Positions 1 through 8,067 of a stretch of DNA of 64,000 nucleotides are shown here, one piece after another. Made by a program: the position numbers and the translations under genes. Source of the DNA: Desulfuromonas sp. DDH964 (GTDB lineage: Bacteria; Desulfobacterota; Desulfuromonadia; Desulfuromonadales; DDH964). The first letter of the stretch is position 1; each line of letters begins with the position of its first letter. Location of the stretch: the NCBI RefSeq assembly GCF_001611275.1, contig NZ_CP015080.1:248001-312000 (forward strand), given 5' to 3'. The notes beneath the pieces are model-generated. The model was not told the DNA's origin, did not search any database, and saw only the letters and a list, made by a program, of their open reading frames with translations.

Positions 1-14
1 AAAAGGAGTTGCCG

Positions 15-2411
15 ATGAGTGGATGCACATCCAATGGCTGCGGCTGTCCGAGCGCTTCAATGCCCTCCTCCGAACCGCCGAGCACGGGCGAAAACCGCGT
101 GGTTTACCAGATCAAGAATATGGACTGCCCCACCGAGGAGGCGCTGATCCGCGACAAACTTGGCCGACTGCCCGGGGTGGCGGAGCTGGAATTCAACCTG
201 GTGCAGCGCACCCTCGCCGTGACCCACCGGCTGCCGTCGCCGGAGCCGCTGGAGAAGGCGCTGGCCGCCATCGGCATGCAGGCGGTCCGCGACACCCTGT
301 CTCCGGCGGGACAGACCACGGTGCTGGGCATCGCCAAGATGGATTGTCCCACCGAGGAGGGCCTCATTCGCGGCAATCTGACCGGGATGCCCGGCGTCGC
401 GGGGCTCGATTTCAATCTGGTCCAGCGCACCCTGACGCTGCAACATGCGCCCGAGGCGCTGCCCTCGATACTGGCGGCGCTGAAGTCGCTCGGCCTTGAA
501 GCGCAGGTCCAGGGCGGGGCGGTGGCCGGGGAGGTTTCGGCGCCGGCCGAACCGGCCAAAACTAACTGGTGGCCGATGCTCGTCTCGGGCGTTTCGGCCA
601 CCGCCTCCGAGGTGGTGTACTGGTGGAACGGCGGCTTCCATTGGACGGTGGCCGCGCTGGCGCTGCTGGCGATTTTCAGCGGCGGCCTGCCCACCTACAA
701 GAAGGGCTTTATCGCGCTGCGCAACCGCAACCTGAACATGAACGCGCTGATGTCGATCGCGGTGACCGGCGCGATGCTGATCGGCCAGTGGCCGGAAGCG
801 GCGATGGTCATGTTCCTGTTCGCGCTGGCGGAGATTATCGAAGCGAAATCGCTGGACCGGGCGCGCAACGCCATTCGAGGGCTGATGGACCTGGCTCCGG
901 AGACGGCGACCGTGCGTCAGCCCGACGGCAGCTGGGCGGAGGTTCCGGCGAAAAGCGTCGCGCTCGACGCGGTGGTACGGGTGAGGCCGGGCGAACGGAT
1001 CGCGCTGGACGGCGAAATCGTCTCGGGCAGCTCGACCGTCAATCAGGCGCCGATCACCGGCGAGAGCCTGCCGGTGGAAAAGGCCGAGCAGGACCCGGTG
1101 TTTGCCGGCACCATCAACGAGTCCGGCTCCTTTGAGTACCGGGTGACGGCGCTCGCCGCGAACACCACGCTGGCGCGCATCATCCATGCCGTGGAGGCCG
1201 CCCAAGGCAGCCGCGCTCCCACGCAGCGCTTCGTTGACCGGTTCGCCCGGGTCTACACCCCGGCGGTCTTCGTCGTCGCCCTGGTCACGGCCCTGATCCC
1301 GCCGCTCGCCTTCGGTGCGGCGTGGATCGACGCGATCTACAAGGCGCTGGTGCTGCTGGTGGTGGCCTGCCCCTGCGCCCTGGTGATCTCCACCCCGGTG
1401 ACCATCGTCAGCGGTCTGGCGGCTGCGGCGCGCAGGGGTATTCTCATCAAAGGCGGAGTCTATCTCGAAGGGGGGCGCAAGCTCGCCGTGCTGGCGCTGG
1501 ACAAGACCGGGACCATCACCCACGGCAAACCCGAACAGACCGATTTCGATGCGTTCGTCGCTGACGAGCAGAAGGTGCGCCAGTTGGCGGCCAGCCTGGC
1601 GGCCCGCTCCGACCATCCGGTCTCGCAAGCGATCGCCCGCGCCGCACAGCAGGCTGACCTGGACCCGGCGGAGGTCGCGGAGTTTGCCGCGATCCCCGGT
1701 CGCGGCGTACGCGGCACGCTGGACGGTCAACTGTATCACCTGGGCAATCACCGGCTGATTGGCGAACTCGGGCTGACGACAGCGACGTTGGAAAAACGGC
1801 TCGACAAGCTGGAGCGTCAGGGGAAGACCGCCGTCATGCTGACGACTCAAAATGAAGTGCTGGGTCTTTTCGCGGTCGCCGATACCGTCAAGGAGAGCAG
1901 TCGGCTGGCCATCGGCGAACTTCATGCCCTGGGGGTCCGGACGCTGATGCTAACCGGCGACAATCCGCATACCGCCGAAGCGATCGCCGGGCAGGTCGGT
2001 ATCGACGAGGCGCGCGGCAACCAGTTGCCGGAGGATAAGCTGAACACCATCGAATCGCTGGTCGGGGGGCCGTCCAGGGTCGGCATGGTGGGCGACGGCA
2101 TCAACGACGCGCCGGCTCTGGCGCGCGCCGATATCGGCTTTGCCATGGGCGCCGCCGGCACCGACACCGCCATCGAAACCGCCGACGTGGCGCTGATGGA
2201 CGATGATCTGCGCAAGCTGCCGACCTTTTTGCGCCTGTCGCGCACCACCGCAGCCATCCTCACTCAGAACATCGTCCTTGCGCTGGGGATCAAGGCGGTG
2301 TTCATCGCCCTGACCTTCACCGGCCAGGCGACCATGTGGATGGCGGTATTCGCCGATATGGGCGCGAGCCTGCTGGTGGTGTTCAACGGCCTGCGGTTGC
2401 TGCGCAGATGA
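15..2411 (+). CDS. cadA: Zn/Cd/Pb-translocating P1B-type ATPase
   Basis: Inner-membrane pump that exports soft divalent cations using ATP. Two N-terminal heavy-metal-associated domains (about residues 30–160) carry a single-Cys MDCPTEE motif instead of CxxC, as in Zn/Cd/Pb ATPases rather than Cu ATPases. The extreme N-terminus has a small Cys cluster. Then come the actuator TGES (about 346), the membrane CPC ion site (about 451), the phosphorylated DKTGT (about 496) and GDGIND (about 693). Length of 798 aa is normal. ATG at 15 follows AAGGAG (3–8) with good spacing; an in-frame TTG at 9 sits too close to that site. It heads a plus-strand run continuing to Lnt. A following lspA is a pairing familiar from cadmium/lead resistance loci. 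The exact metal is inferred. Confidence 0.95.
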   Translation: MSGCTSNGCGCPSASMPSSEPPSTGENRVVYQIKNMDCPTEEALIRDKLGRLPGVAELEFNLVQRTLAVTHRLPSPEPLEKALAAIGMQAVRDTLSPAGQTTVLGIAKMDCPTEEGLIRGNLTGMPGVAGLDFNLVQRTLTLQHAPEALPSILAALKSLGLEAQVQGGAVAGEVSAPAEPAKTNWWPMLVSGVSATASEVVYWWNGGFHWTVAALALLAIFSGGLPTYKKGFIALRNRNLNMNALMSIAVTGAMLIGQWPEAAMVMFLFALAEIIEAKSLDRARNAIRGLMDLAPETATVRQPDGSWAEVPAKSVALDAVVRVRPGERIALDGEIVSGSSTVNQAPITGESLPVEKAEQDPVFAGTINESGSFEYRVTALAANTTLARIIHAVEAAQGSRAPTQRFVDRFARVYTPAVFVVALVTALIPPLAFGAAWIDAIYKALVLLVVACPCALVISTPVTIVSGLAAAARRGILIKGGVYLEGGRKLAVLALDKTGTITHGKPEQTDFDAFVADEQKVRQLAASLAARSDHPVSQAIARAAQQADLDPAEVAEFAAIPGRGVRGTLDGQLYHLGNHRLIGELGLTTATLEKRLDKLERQGKTAVMLTTQNEVLGLFAVADTVKESSRLAIGELHALGVRTLMLTGDNPHTAEAIAGQVGIDEARGNQLPEDKLNTIESLVGGPSRVGMVGDGINDAPALARADIGFAMGAAGTDTAIETADVALMDDDLRKLPTFLRLSRTTAAILTQNIVLALGIKAVFIALTFTGQATMWMAVFADMGASLLVVFNGLRLLRR

Positions 2412-2483
2412 GCGTGCCGGCGACCTCCATCTGTTTGCCTCACTGTCAGTCAGAGGATACGTCCTTGGAAGCGGAGAATTACG

Positions 2484-2996
2484 ATGTCTGTTGATAGCGC
2501 TCGCGCGAGTGCTGCCGCCATTGCCTGGCGCTGGTGGGCCCTGGCGATCAGCGTGGCGGCGGCCGATCAGGTCACCAAGCTCGCCGTTTCGACGCTGATG
2601 GACTACGGCCAAAGCATTCCCCTGACCGGATTTTTCAACCTGGTGCATGTCTGGAACACCGGCGCGGCGTTCAGTTTTCTGGCCGATGCCGGCGGCTGGC
2701 AACGCTACTTCTTTATCGTGATAACCCTCGGCGTGTCGTTCGTTCTAATCATCCTGCTGCGCAAATCGCGACCCAGGGCCGAGGCGCTCGGCTACAGCCT
2801 GATTCTGGGCGGTGCGCTCGGCAACGGCTTCGACCGTGTCGTGCGTGGTTATGTCGTCGACTCCCTGGACTTTTACTGGCGGAGCTGGCATTGGCCGGCG
2901 TTCAACCTTGCCGATTGCAGCATCACGCTCGGCGTACTCTGCCTGTTATGGAGTGCATATCGCACTCCCGCCGAACAGCAATCACCAGAACCATGA
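2484..2996 (+). CDS. lspA: Lipoprotein signal peptidase II (copy 1)
   Basis: Inner-membrane aspartyl peptidase that removes signal peptides from prolipoproteins after diacylglyceryl transfer. The 170-aa length and four hydrophobic segments fit the family. The N-terminal ADQVTKLAV, the NxGAAFSF block, and the two catalytic aspartates in NGFDRVVRG and LADCSITLG are visible. It lies 72 bases after the P-type ATPase on the same strand. LspA next to metal ATPases is known from lead/cadmium operons (PbrC-like), so a metal-linked role is likely. A second, divergent lspA lies at 18152–18661. Confidence 0.95.
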   Translation: MSVDSARASAAAIAWRWWALAISVAAADQVTKLAVSTLMDYGQSIPLTGFFNLVHVWNTGAAFSFLADAGGWQRYFFIVITLGVSFVLIILLRKSRPRAEALGYSLILGGALGNGFDRVVRGYVVDSLDFYWRSWHWPAFNLADCSITLGVLCLLWSAYRTPAEQQSPEP

Positions 2997-3026
2997 AATC
3001 TGACCTCAGAAGAAAGGAGATGATCT

Positions 3027-3722
3027 ATGTCACGTCTATTTACTGTCGGACTCATCCTGCTTGCGGGCCTACTGGCCGGTAACGCCTGGGCGGCGCCCAA
3101 ACTTGTGGTTGAGCAACCGGCCTTCGATTTCGGGGAGGCTCCCCAGGGAGAGACGGTTCGTCACACCTTCAGTTTCAGCAACAGGGGCGATGAACCGCTG
3201 AACATCGAAAAAGTGAAAAGTTCCTGCGGCTGCACCGCTGCGCTGTTGTCAGCCAAGACGCTGGCTCCGGGCGAGAGCGGCGAACTCCAGGCGAATTTTG
3301 ACAGCACCCGTTTCCGCGGTGCGGTGACCAAGACCATTTCCCTCTATAGCAACGACCCGACTCAGCCGGTCACGCAACTGAAAGTCAAAGGGATCGTCAG
3401 GGAGACGCTTTCGGTGGTGCCGAACCGGATCAACCTGGGGGCGGTCACAACGGGGAAAACCGCAGTTGCCCAAGCGACCCTGAAGAACCAATCCGATGGC
3501 GATCTGCGCCTGGAGAACGTGCAGACCAGTTCTCCCGATCTGGTGGTGAAGCTGTCTGAAGGAACGTTGCCCGCAGGGCAGAGTACAGTCATGGAAATCC
3601 AGCTGATCTCAAGGCCCGGCCAGAACCGTTTCAGTGGGTATGTCGTCATTCCAGCCCAAGACGCGCTTAAATCCGATCTGCGCATTCCCGTCCAGGCCAG
3701 CATCCAGCGGCAGACTGACTAA
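3027..3722 (+). CDS. DUF1573 domain exported protein
   Basis: Periplasmic protein with a clear Sec signal peptide (hydrophobic stretch ending AWAAP, about residues 1–23). The next roughly 100 residues show the DUF1573 pattern: FDFGEAPQGE, FSFSNRGDEPL, a VKSSCGCT cysteine pair and YSNDPTQP. This is an immunoglobulin-like fold of unknown biochemical role. A second similar beta domain follows. The start has AAAGGAG just upstream. It sits 11 bases before ccdA, so its SCGC pair may be a substrate or partner of the neighbouring thiol-redox genes; that is inference. Confidence 0.85.
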   Translation: MSRLFTVGLILLAGLLAGNAWAAPKLVVEQPAFDFGEAPQGETVRHTFSFSNRGDEPLNIEKVKSSCGCTAALLSAKTLAPGESGELQANFDSTRFRGAVTKTISLYSNDPTQPVTQLKVKGIVRETLSVVPNRINLGAVTTGKTAVAQATLKNQSDGDLRLENVQTSSPDLVVKLSEGTLPAGQSTVMEIQLISRPGQNRFSGYVVIPAQDALKSDLRIPVQASIQRQTD

Positions 3723-3733
3723 GGAGCCTGACC

Positions 3734-4483
3734 ATGGCGACCGGCACCGACCTGACCTTCTGGATCGCGTTTTCCGCAGGGGCGCTCTCGTTTTCATCCC
3801 CTTGCGTGCTGCCGCTGATCCCTTCTTACGTTACCTACATTACCGGACTGACCTTCGGCCAGCTCCAGGAAGCCCACCCCGGCGCCAGGACGCGATTGAC
3901 CGTCCTGTACCATACCCTCGCCTTCATCCTGGGTTTTTCCGTCGTCTTCGTCGCTTTGGGCGCGCTCGCCGGGCTGGCCTCCCACGCCTTTCAGCAGCAC
4001 TTCCGCGAGGGCCTCGGATGGGTGCAGAAAGGCGGCGGGATCCTTATTTTCCTGTTTGGCGTTCATATGAGTGGCCTGTTCCACTTCGGCGTCCTGCTCG
4101 GGGAAAAGCGGGTCAAGATTCCCAACAAGCCCAAGGGGTTTGTGGGAACCTTCCTGGTCGGGGTGGCCTTTGCCGCGGGCTGGACCCCCTGTATCGGTCC
4201 GATCCTGGGCGCCATTCTGGCCTTGGCCGCCGGAACCAGCGGCAGCGTCGGGCAGGGAGTGGTTCTGCTGAGTGTCTATTCGGCGGGACTGGGCATCCCT
4301 TTCCTGGTTTCCGCCATGCTCTTTCACGGCTTTCTCTCTGCTTTCAAACGATTTCGTAAACATATCCGGCTGGTGGAGATCGCCACCGGCGTCATGCTGA
4401 TGGTGGTCGGAGCGATGCTCTTTCTGGACTTTTACGGAAAGCTGACGGGCTACCTCTATCGCTGGCTTCCGGCCACCGGCTGA
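3734..4483 (+). CDS. ccdA: CcdA/DsbD-type transmembrane thiol reductant transporter
   Basis: Polytopic inner-membrane protein that passes electrons from cytoplasmic thioredoxin to periplasmic thioredoxin-like proteins. At 249 aa with six predicted membrane segments it matches the family. The two signature cysteines lie in FSSPCVLPLIPSY near the N-terminus and AGWTPCIGPILG in the middle. It is embedded among a VKOR–thioredoxin fusion, a DsbC-like protein and a TlpA-like thioredoxin, which are its plausible partners. A truncated relative remains at 7900–8067. Confidence 0.95.
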   Translation: MATGTDLTFWIAFSAGALSFSSPCVLPLIPSYVTYITGLTFGQLQEAHPGARTRLTVLYHTLAFILGFSVVFVALGALAGLASHAFQQHFREGLGWVQKGGGILIFLFGVHMSGLFHFGVLLGEKRVKIPNKPKGFVGTFLVGVAFAAGWTPCIGPILGAILALAAGTSGSVGQGVVLLSVYSAGLGIPFLVSAMLFHGFLSAFKRFRKHIRLVEIATGVMLMVVGAMLFLDFYGKLTGYLYRWLPATG

Positions 4484-4497
4484 GGAAGATCAGGGAC

Positions 4498-5385
4498 ATG
4501 AGAAAATTCGTTTTACCGTGGAAACTTGCAGGCCTGGTTCTTCTCCTCTTTTTCCCGGCCTCCTGCACCGCCACTGCCCCCGGCAGCTCTTCCCCCGTGA
4601 CGGGGACGGTGTCCGGCGATCTCCGCTGGCACGGGACGGTTTTCGTCGACGGGGACGTGGTGATCGACGAGGCGGCGCGGCTGATCATCGAGCCCGGTAC
4701 CGAAGTAATTTTTCTTCCGCCCGCACCGGGGCAGGATCTGTTCACCGAACGCCCCAACTTTCCCGGCAGCGAGTTGATCGTTCAGGGGACCCTTGTCGCC
4801 GAAGGGACGGTTGAGGAACCCATCACCTTCCGCTTCGTCGATCCGGCTGCGCCCGGCGGCAGCTGGGGCGGGATCAACCTGCGCGAGAGTCCCGAGACCC
4901 GGTTTCGTTACGTCCGCATCACCCAGGCCAACAGCGCCATTCACAGCCACAAGTCCAAAGCTGTCATCGAAGAATCCCGGATAGAAAACAACCTGTTCGG
5001 GCTGCGATTCAACGCGACCGAGTTCCTCATCCGAAACAACCTGCTGCGCGGCAACGGCACCGCCATCCGTTTTCATTTCGGCGCTCCGGTGATTCGCAAC
5101 AATGTCATCACCGACAATGAAAAGGGGATCTTCATCACCTCCTATCCCAGCGATTATTTCATTGAAGGGAACAACATCGCCGGCAACCGCCGCTATGCCG
5201 TCGTGCTTGGGGAAGAGGTGCCGGACGATGTGCGGATGGCTGGCAATTACTGGGGAACCGACAACCCCGAAGCGATCGCGGCTTCACTCTTCGACGGGCG
5301 CAAGGACGATTATCTGGGCAAGGTCCTCTATGGCCCCTTTGCTGATGCCCCTTTCTCGTCGGCCGGAGCGTCCTGGACGCCGTGA
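4498..5385 (+). CDS. Exported right-handed beta-helix (NosD-like) protein
   Basis: Secreted or membrane-anchored protein of 295 aa. The N-terminus has a hydrophobic signal ending FFPASC, an atypical lipobox, so a lipoprotein fate is probable but not certain. Residues about 110–260 show parallel beta-helix repeats with regular asparagine ladders (for example VIEESRIENN, LIRNNLLRGNG and VIRNNVITDN), as in NosD and CASH-domain proteins. It starts 14 bases after ccdA. The ligand is unknown; copper or another metal is possible from context only. Confidence 0.8.
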   Translation: MRKFVLPWKLAGLVLLLFFPASCTATAPGSSSPVTGTVSGDLRWHGTVFVDGDVVIDEAARLIIEPGTEVIFLPPAPGQDLFTERPNFPGSELIVQGTLVAEGTVEEPITFRFVDPAAPGGSWGGINLRESPETRFRYVRITQANSAIHSHKSKAVIEESRIENNLFGLRFNATEFLIRNNLLRGNGTAIRFHFGAPVIRNNVITDNEKGIFITSYPSDYFIEGNNIAGNRRYAVVLGEEVPDDVRMAGNYWGTDNPEAIAASLFDGRKDDYLGKVLYGPFADAPFSSAGASWTP

Positions 5386-5463
5386 GTTCATGCCCTGGCC
5401 AGCCGATCCTGCAAAGCACTCCACAGTGTCATGAAATCGACAATCGAGGCCGGAGGTGATGCA

Positions 5464-6411
5464 ATGAAAATCAACAGGCCGGATCAGGCCAAAATTTTTC
5501 TGCTTGCCTGCAGTTTCCTCGGTGGGCTTTATTGCCTGCTGAATGCCGCCGGGGCGGAGCTGTTTTGCGGCACCCGGGGGTGTGAAATCTATGCGGGCTA
5601 TGGCCTGTTCGGCCTGTCTTTTTACATCTACGGCTTCGCCGGGTTCCTGGGGATTTTTCTTCTGACCCTTTGGTATCCTAGGCGAGGTGCCCATCTGCTG
5701 CTGTCGGTTGCCGTCGGACTGGGGCTCTTCTTCGACACCCTGTTTCTCATCTACCAATCCCTCCTCTGGCCCTGCTCCAGTTGCCATGTGGTCGCCTTGC
5801 TGATAGGGCTGACGGCGTTCTTCGCCGTGTTCGGTCTGGAAGTTCCGGGCCGGAAGCTTCTGATCGGAATCGGACTGGTCTGGTCGGTGTTTTTCCTTTT
5901 CGTCGGTCTTGCGGTGATCAAGGAAGTCGCCTTTGCGCCCTGGCCGATCTACGGTTCCGCCGAGGCGCCAGTCAAGGTCTATTTTTCTCCGACCTGTCCA
6001 GCCTGCGAGGAGGCCGCCCGGAAAATTCTCAATGATCCACAGGCCTCAACCGAGACGGCCTTCTACCCCATCGCCAAAAACACCTCGGATGAAGCCAGGC
6101 TTGCCAGGCTTCTCCGGCAACCGGGCGAGACGCGCGATGGCGAAGCGATACTCGGGCTTTTCGCAAAGGAGCCGGACCAACCGGCGACTCTCGGCGCCAG
6201 GGAGAAGTTTCTCCTGTTCTGCAACAAAATGGCCCTGGCCAGAAGCGACGCGACCAGAGTCCCCCTGATCGTTTCCCCGGGCATCATGGAAATCGACAGC
6301 TTAGATGATGGCCTCTCCCTGCCGGTAGAAAATCTTTGGGGCAGTCCGGTGGGAACGACGACCGACGCTGGCTGCTCGGCCTTTACGGATGATGACGATT
6401 GTGAAGAATGA
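5464..6411 (+). CDS. VKOR-like membrane oxidoreductase fused to thioredoxin-like domain
   Basis: The N-terminal half has about five membrane segments with a vitamin-K-epoxide-reductase cysteine layout: a loop pair FCGTRGC (C35, C40) and the active-site PCSSC (C104, C107). The C-terminal half is a soluble thioredoxin-like domain with CPAC (C178, C181). In known bacterial VKOR homologues this combination oxidises periplasmic dithiols and passes electrons to quinone. GGAGGTG at 5452–5458 selects the ATG at 5464 over an upstream ATG at 5431. The protein has 315 aa. It is part of the envelope redox cluster and could oppose the reducing CcdA branch. Confidence 0.85.
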   Translation: MKINRPDQAKIFLLACSFLGGLYCLLNAAGAELFCGTRGCEIYAGYGLFGLSFYIYGFAGFLGIFLLTLWYPRRGAHLLLSVAVGLGLFFDTLFLIYQSLLWPCSSCHVVALLIGLTAFFAVFGLEVPGRKLLIGIGLVWSVFFLFVGLAVIKEVAFAPWPIYGSAEAPVKVYFSPTCPACEEAARKILNDPQASTETAFYPIAKNTSDEARLARLLRQPGETRDGEAILGLFAKEPDQPATLGAREKFLLFCNKMALARSDATRVPLIVSPGIMEIDSLDDGLSLPVENLWGSPVGTTTDAGCSAFTDDDDCEE

Positions 6412-6483
6412 TCAGCGCTTATCCCCATCGAAATCCAATGACTATCGCAAATTTTACAACTCGACAGGATATGGAGGAGAATA

Positions 6484-7254
6484 ATGCGGATTACTGTTTA
6501 TCTTTTGGTCGGTCTTTTTCTGTTCGTTTCGCCGGCCGTTGCATTCAAACAGTTGAGCTCAGAAAAGGCAGATTGTCGCAGCTGCCATACGTTAACCAAG
6601 GCCGAGGCGAAAGAGATTTTTACCGGTTTTCAAGGTGAATTGTTGTCTGTAGAACAGGCTGAAATGCCCGGGTTCTGGGAAATCGGTATGAAAATAAAGA
6701 ATCAGAATGTGCCGCTATATCTGGACTACTCCAAGTCCTACCTGGTCAGTGGCACCATCATACGGCTGAAAGACAGGAAGAACCTGACCGAAGAAAGCTA
6801 CCGAAAACTCAACCCGGTTGATCTGTCTCGCATCCCGACCGATGATGCCTTACTTCTCGGCAACCCGGCGGCGGCAAAGAAGATCATCGTCTTCACCGAC
6901 CCCCACTGCCCCTACTGCGTCAAGCTGCACGAGGTTATGAAAGAGGCCGTGGCAAAACGCTCCGACCTGTTGTTTCAGATCAAATTAATGCCGATCAAGC
7001 CGAGTTCGAAAAAAGTTGCGGAAACAATCGCCTGCAACGAGTCGATGGAGCAACTCGAAGCCGCCTTTGCCAAGCAAGAGATCCCGGAAGCAAGCTGCGA
7101 AAGCAAGGTCATCGAACAAAACCTGGCCGTCGCAAAATCCCTTGGTATCCGCAGTACCCCGACCCTGATTCTGCCGAATGGACAGATCGCTCCTGGTTAT
7201 AAACCGCTGGATGCACTGCTCGAAATAATTGATCAGGCGGTTGTGAGTCATTGA
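6484..7254 (+). CDS. DsbC/DsbG-like periplasmic thioredoxin with CXXCH motif
   Basis: A signal peptide ends at AVAF. The C-terminal domain is DsbC-like, with active site FTDPHCPYC (C142, C145) and a cis-Pro strand near SIRSTPTLILP. It would act as a periplasmic disulfide isomerase or reductase, kept reduced by CcdA or DsbD. Unusually, the mature N-terminus has DCRSCH (C31, C34, H35), the c-type haem attachment motif, in place of a plain dimerisation domain start. GGAGGA precedes the ATG. Length is 256 aa. Whether haem is bound is unknown. Confidence 0.88.
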   Translation: MRITVYLLVGLFLFVSPAVAFKQLSSEKADCRSCHTLTKAEAKEIFTGFQGELLSVEQAEMPGFWEIGMKIKNQNVPLYLDYSKSYLVSGTIIRLKDRKNLTEESYRKLNPVDLSRIPTDDALLLGNPAAAKKIIVFTDPHCPYCVKLHEVMKEAVAKRSDLLFQIKLMPIKPSSKKVAETIACNESMEQLEAAFAKQEIPEASCESKVIEQNLAVAKSLGIRSTPTLILPNGQIAPGYKPLDALLEIIDQAVVSH

Positions 7255-7364
7255 GCAGCGTGGCCGTTGTTAGCTGCTTCGATCATCCATGAAAAGATCC
7301 GATTTAGATATCGCAACTCTTCATGGCGAAAAATACTTAAACAGTGAAAGTAGAGAGGTTAGTT

Positions 7365-7895
7365 ATGCGTTATTTGGTCTTGATTGTCTTGCTCGTGTTG
7401 GTAGGCGGTGGAGCCTATATTTATTTCAACCTTCCTTCAACGACGGAGGTGGTTGCAACGGCAGTGGTTTCCGGCGATGTCGCCCCTGACTTTCAGCTCG
7501 AAGACACCAAAGGCAACAGAGTCAGCCTGTCTGCATTGCGCGGCAAGGTTGTCATGGTGAACTTCTGGGCGACCTGGTGCCCGCCATGCAAGGAAGAGAT
7601 GCCTTCGATGGAGAAACTCAATCAGATCATCGCGGGTGAAGATTTTGTCATGCTGGCGATCAACACAGAGGAGAATGGCCGATCTGTTGTTCCGGCATTT
7701 TTAAAGAATAATCCGCATGATTTCACCGTCCTTTATGACGACAAGGGGACCGTGCAGCAACAATACGGCGTCTACAGGGTCCCCGAGTCCTTCATCATCC
7801 GCAAAGACGGCACAGTCGACAAAAAAGTTATTGGCGCCATCGACTGGGCCAGCCCGAAAACGATTGCCTATTTCAAGGGGCTGGTCAAGGGATAA
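7365..7895 (+). CDS. TlpA/ResA-like membrane-anchored thioredoxin
   Basis: Periplasmic thiol-disulfide reductase of the TlpA/ResA family. A single N-terminal membrane anchor (residues 3–22) is followed by an AhpC/TSA-type fold with the NFWATWCPPC active site (C72, C75) and the cis-Pro region RVPESFII. ATG at 7365 has AGAGAGG six bases upstream and is preferred over an in-frame GTG at 7344. Length is 176 aa. It was apparently once followed directly by its own ccdA, now a remnant. Confidence 0.92.
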   Translation: MRYLVLIVLLVLVGGGAYIYFNLPSTTEVVATAVVSGDVAPDFQLEDTKGNRVSLSALRGKVVMVNFWATWCPPCKEEMPSMEKLNQIIAGEDFVMLAINTEENGRSVVPAFLKNNPHDFTVLYDDKGTVQQQYGVYRVPESFIIRKDGTVDKKVIGAIDWASPKTIAYFKGLVKG

Positions 7896-7899
7896 CCAA

Positions 7900-8067
7900 T
7901 TGCTACCGCAAGCATCGGACGTCACTTACTGGGTAGCGTTTATCGTCGGGATTCTGTCCTTCATTCAGCTTGATGAAGCGAATCCCGATGCCAAGATCCG
8001 CCTGACTGTTTTTCTCCACACCATCTGCTTCCAAGAGCCCTTGAAGCATGTCCCGATTTCTGTCTGA
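7900..8067 (+). pseudogene. ccdA remnant with internal deletion
   Basis: An open frame immediately downstream of the TlpA-like gene reads DVTYWVAFIVGILSF followed by QLDEANPDAKIRLTVFLHT. These align with DLTFWIAFSAGALSF and QLQEAHPGARTRLTVLYHT of the intact ccdA at 3734. About 20 codons carrying the SPC motif and first membrane turn are missing between the two blocks. The frame loses similarity after about 8037 and runs into the start of lnt. It is a decayed second copy, not a functional transporter. Confidence 0.8.

Noticed and set aside
57..1925. 622-aa open frame antisense to the P-type ATPase
   Set aside because: A GC-rich shadow with Arg/Gly-rich low-complexity composition; the opposite strand has all ATPase motifs.
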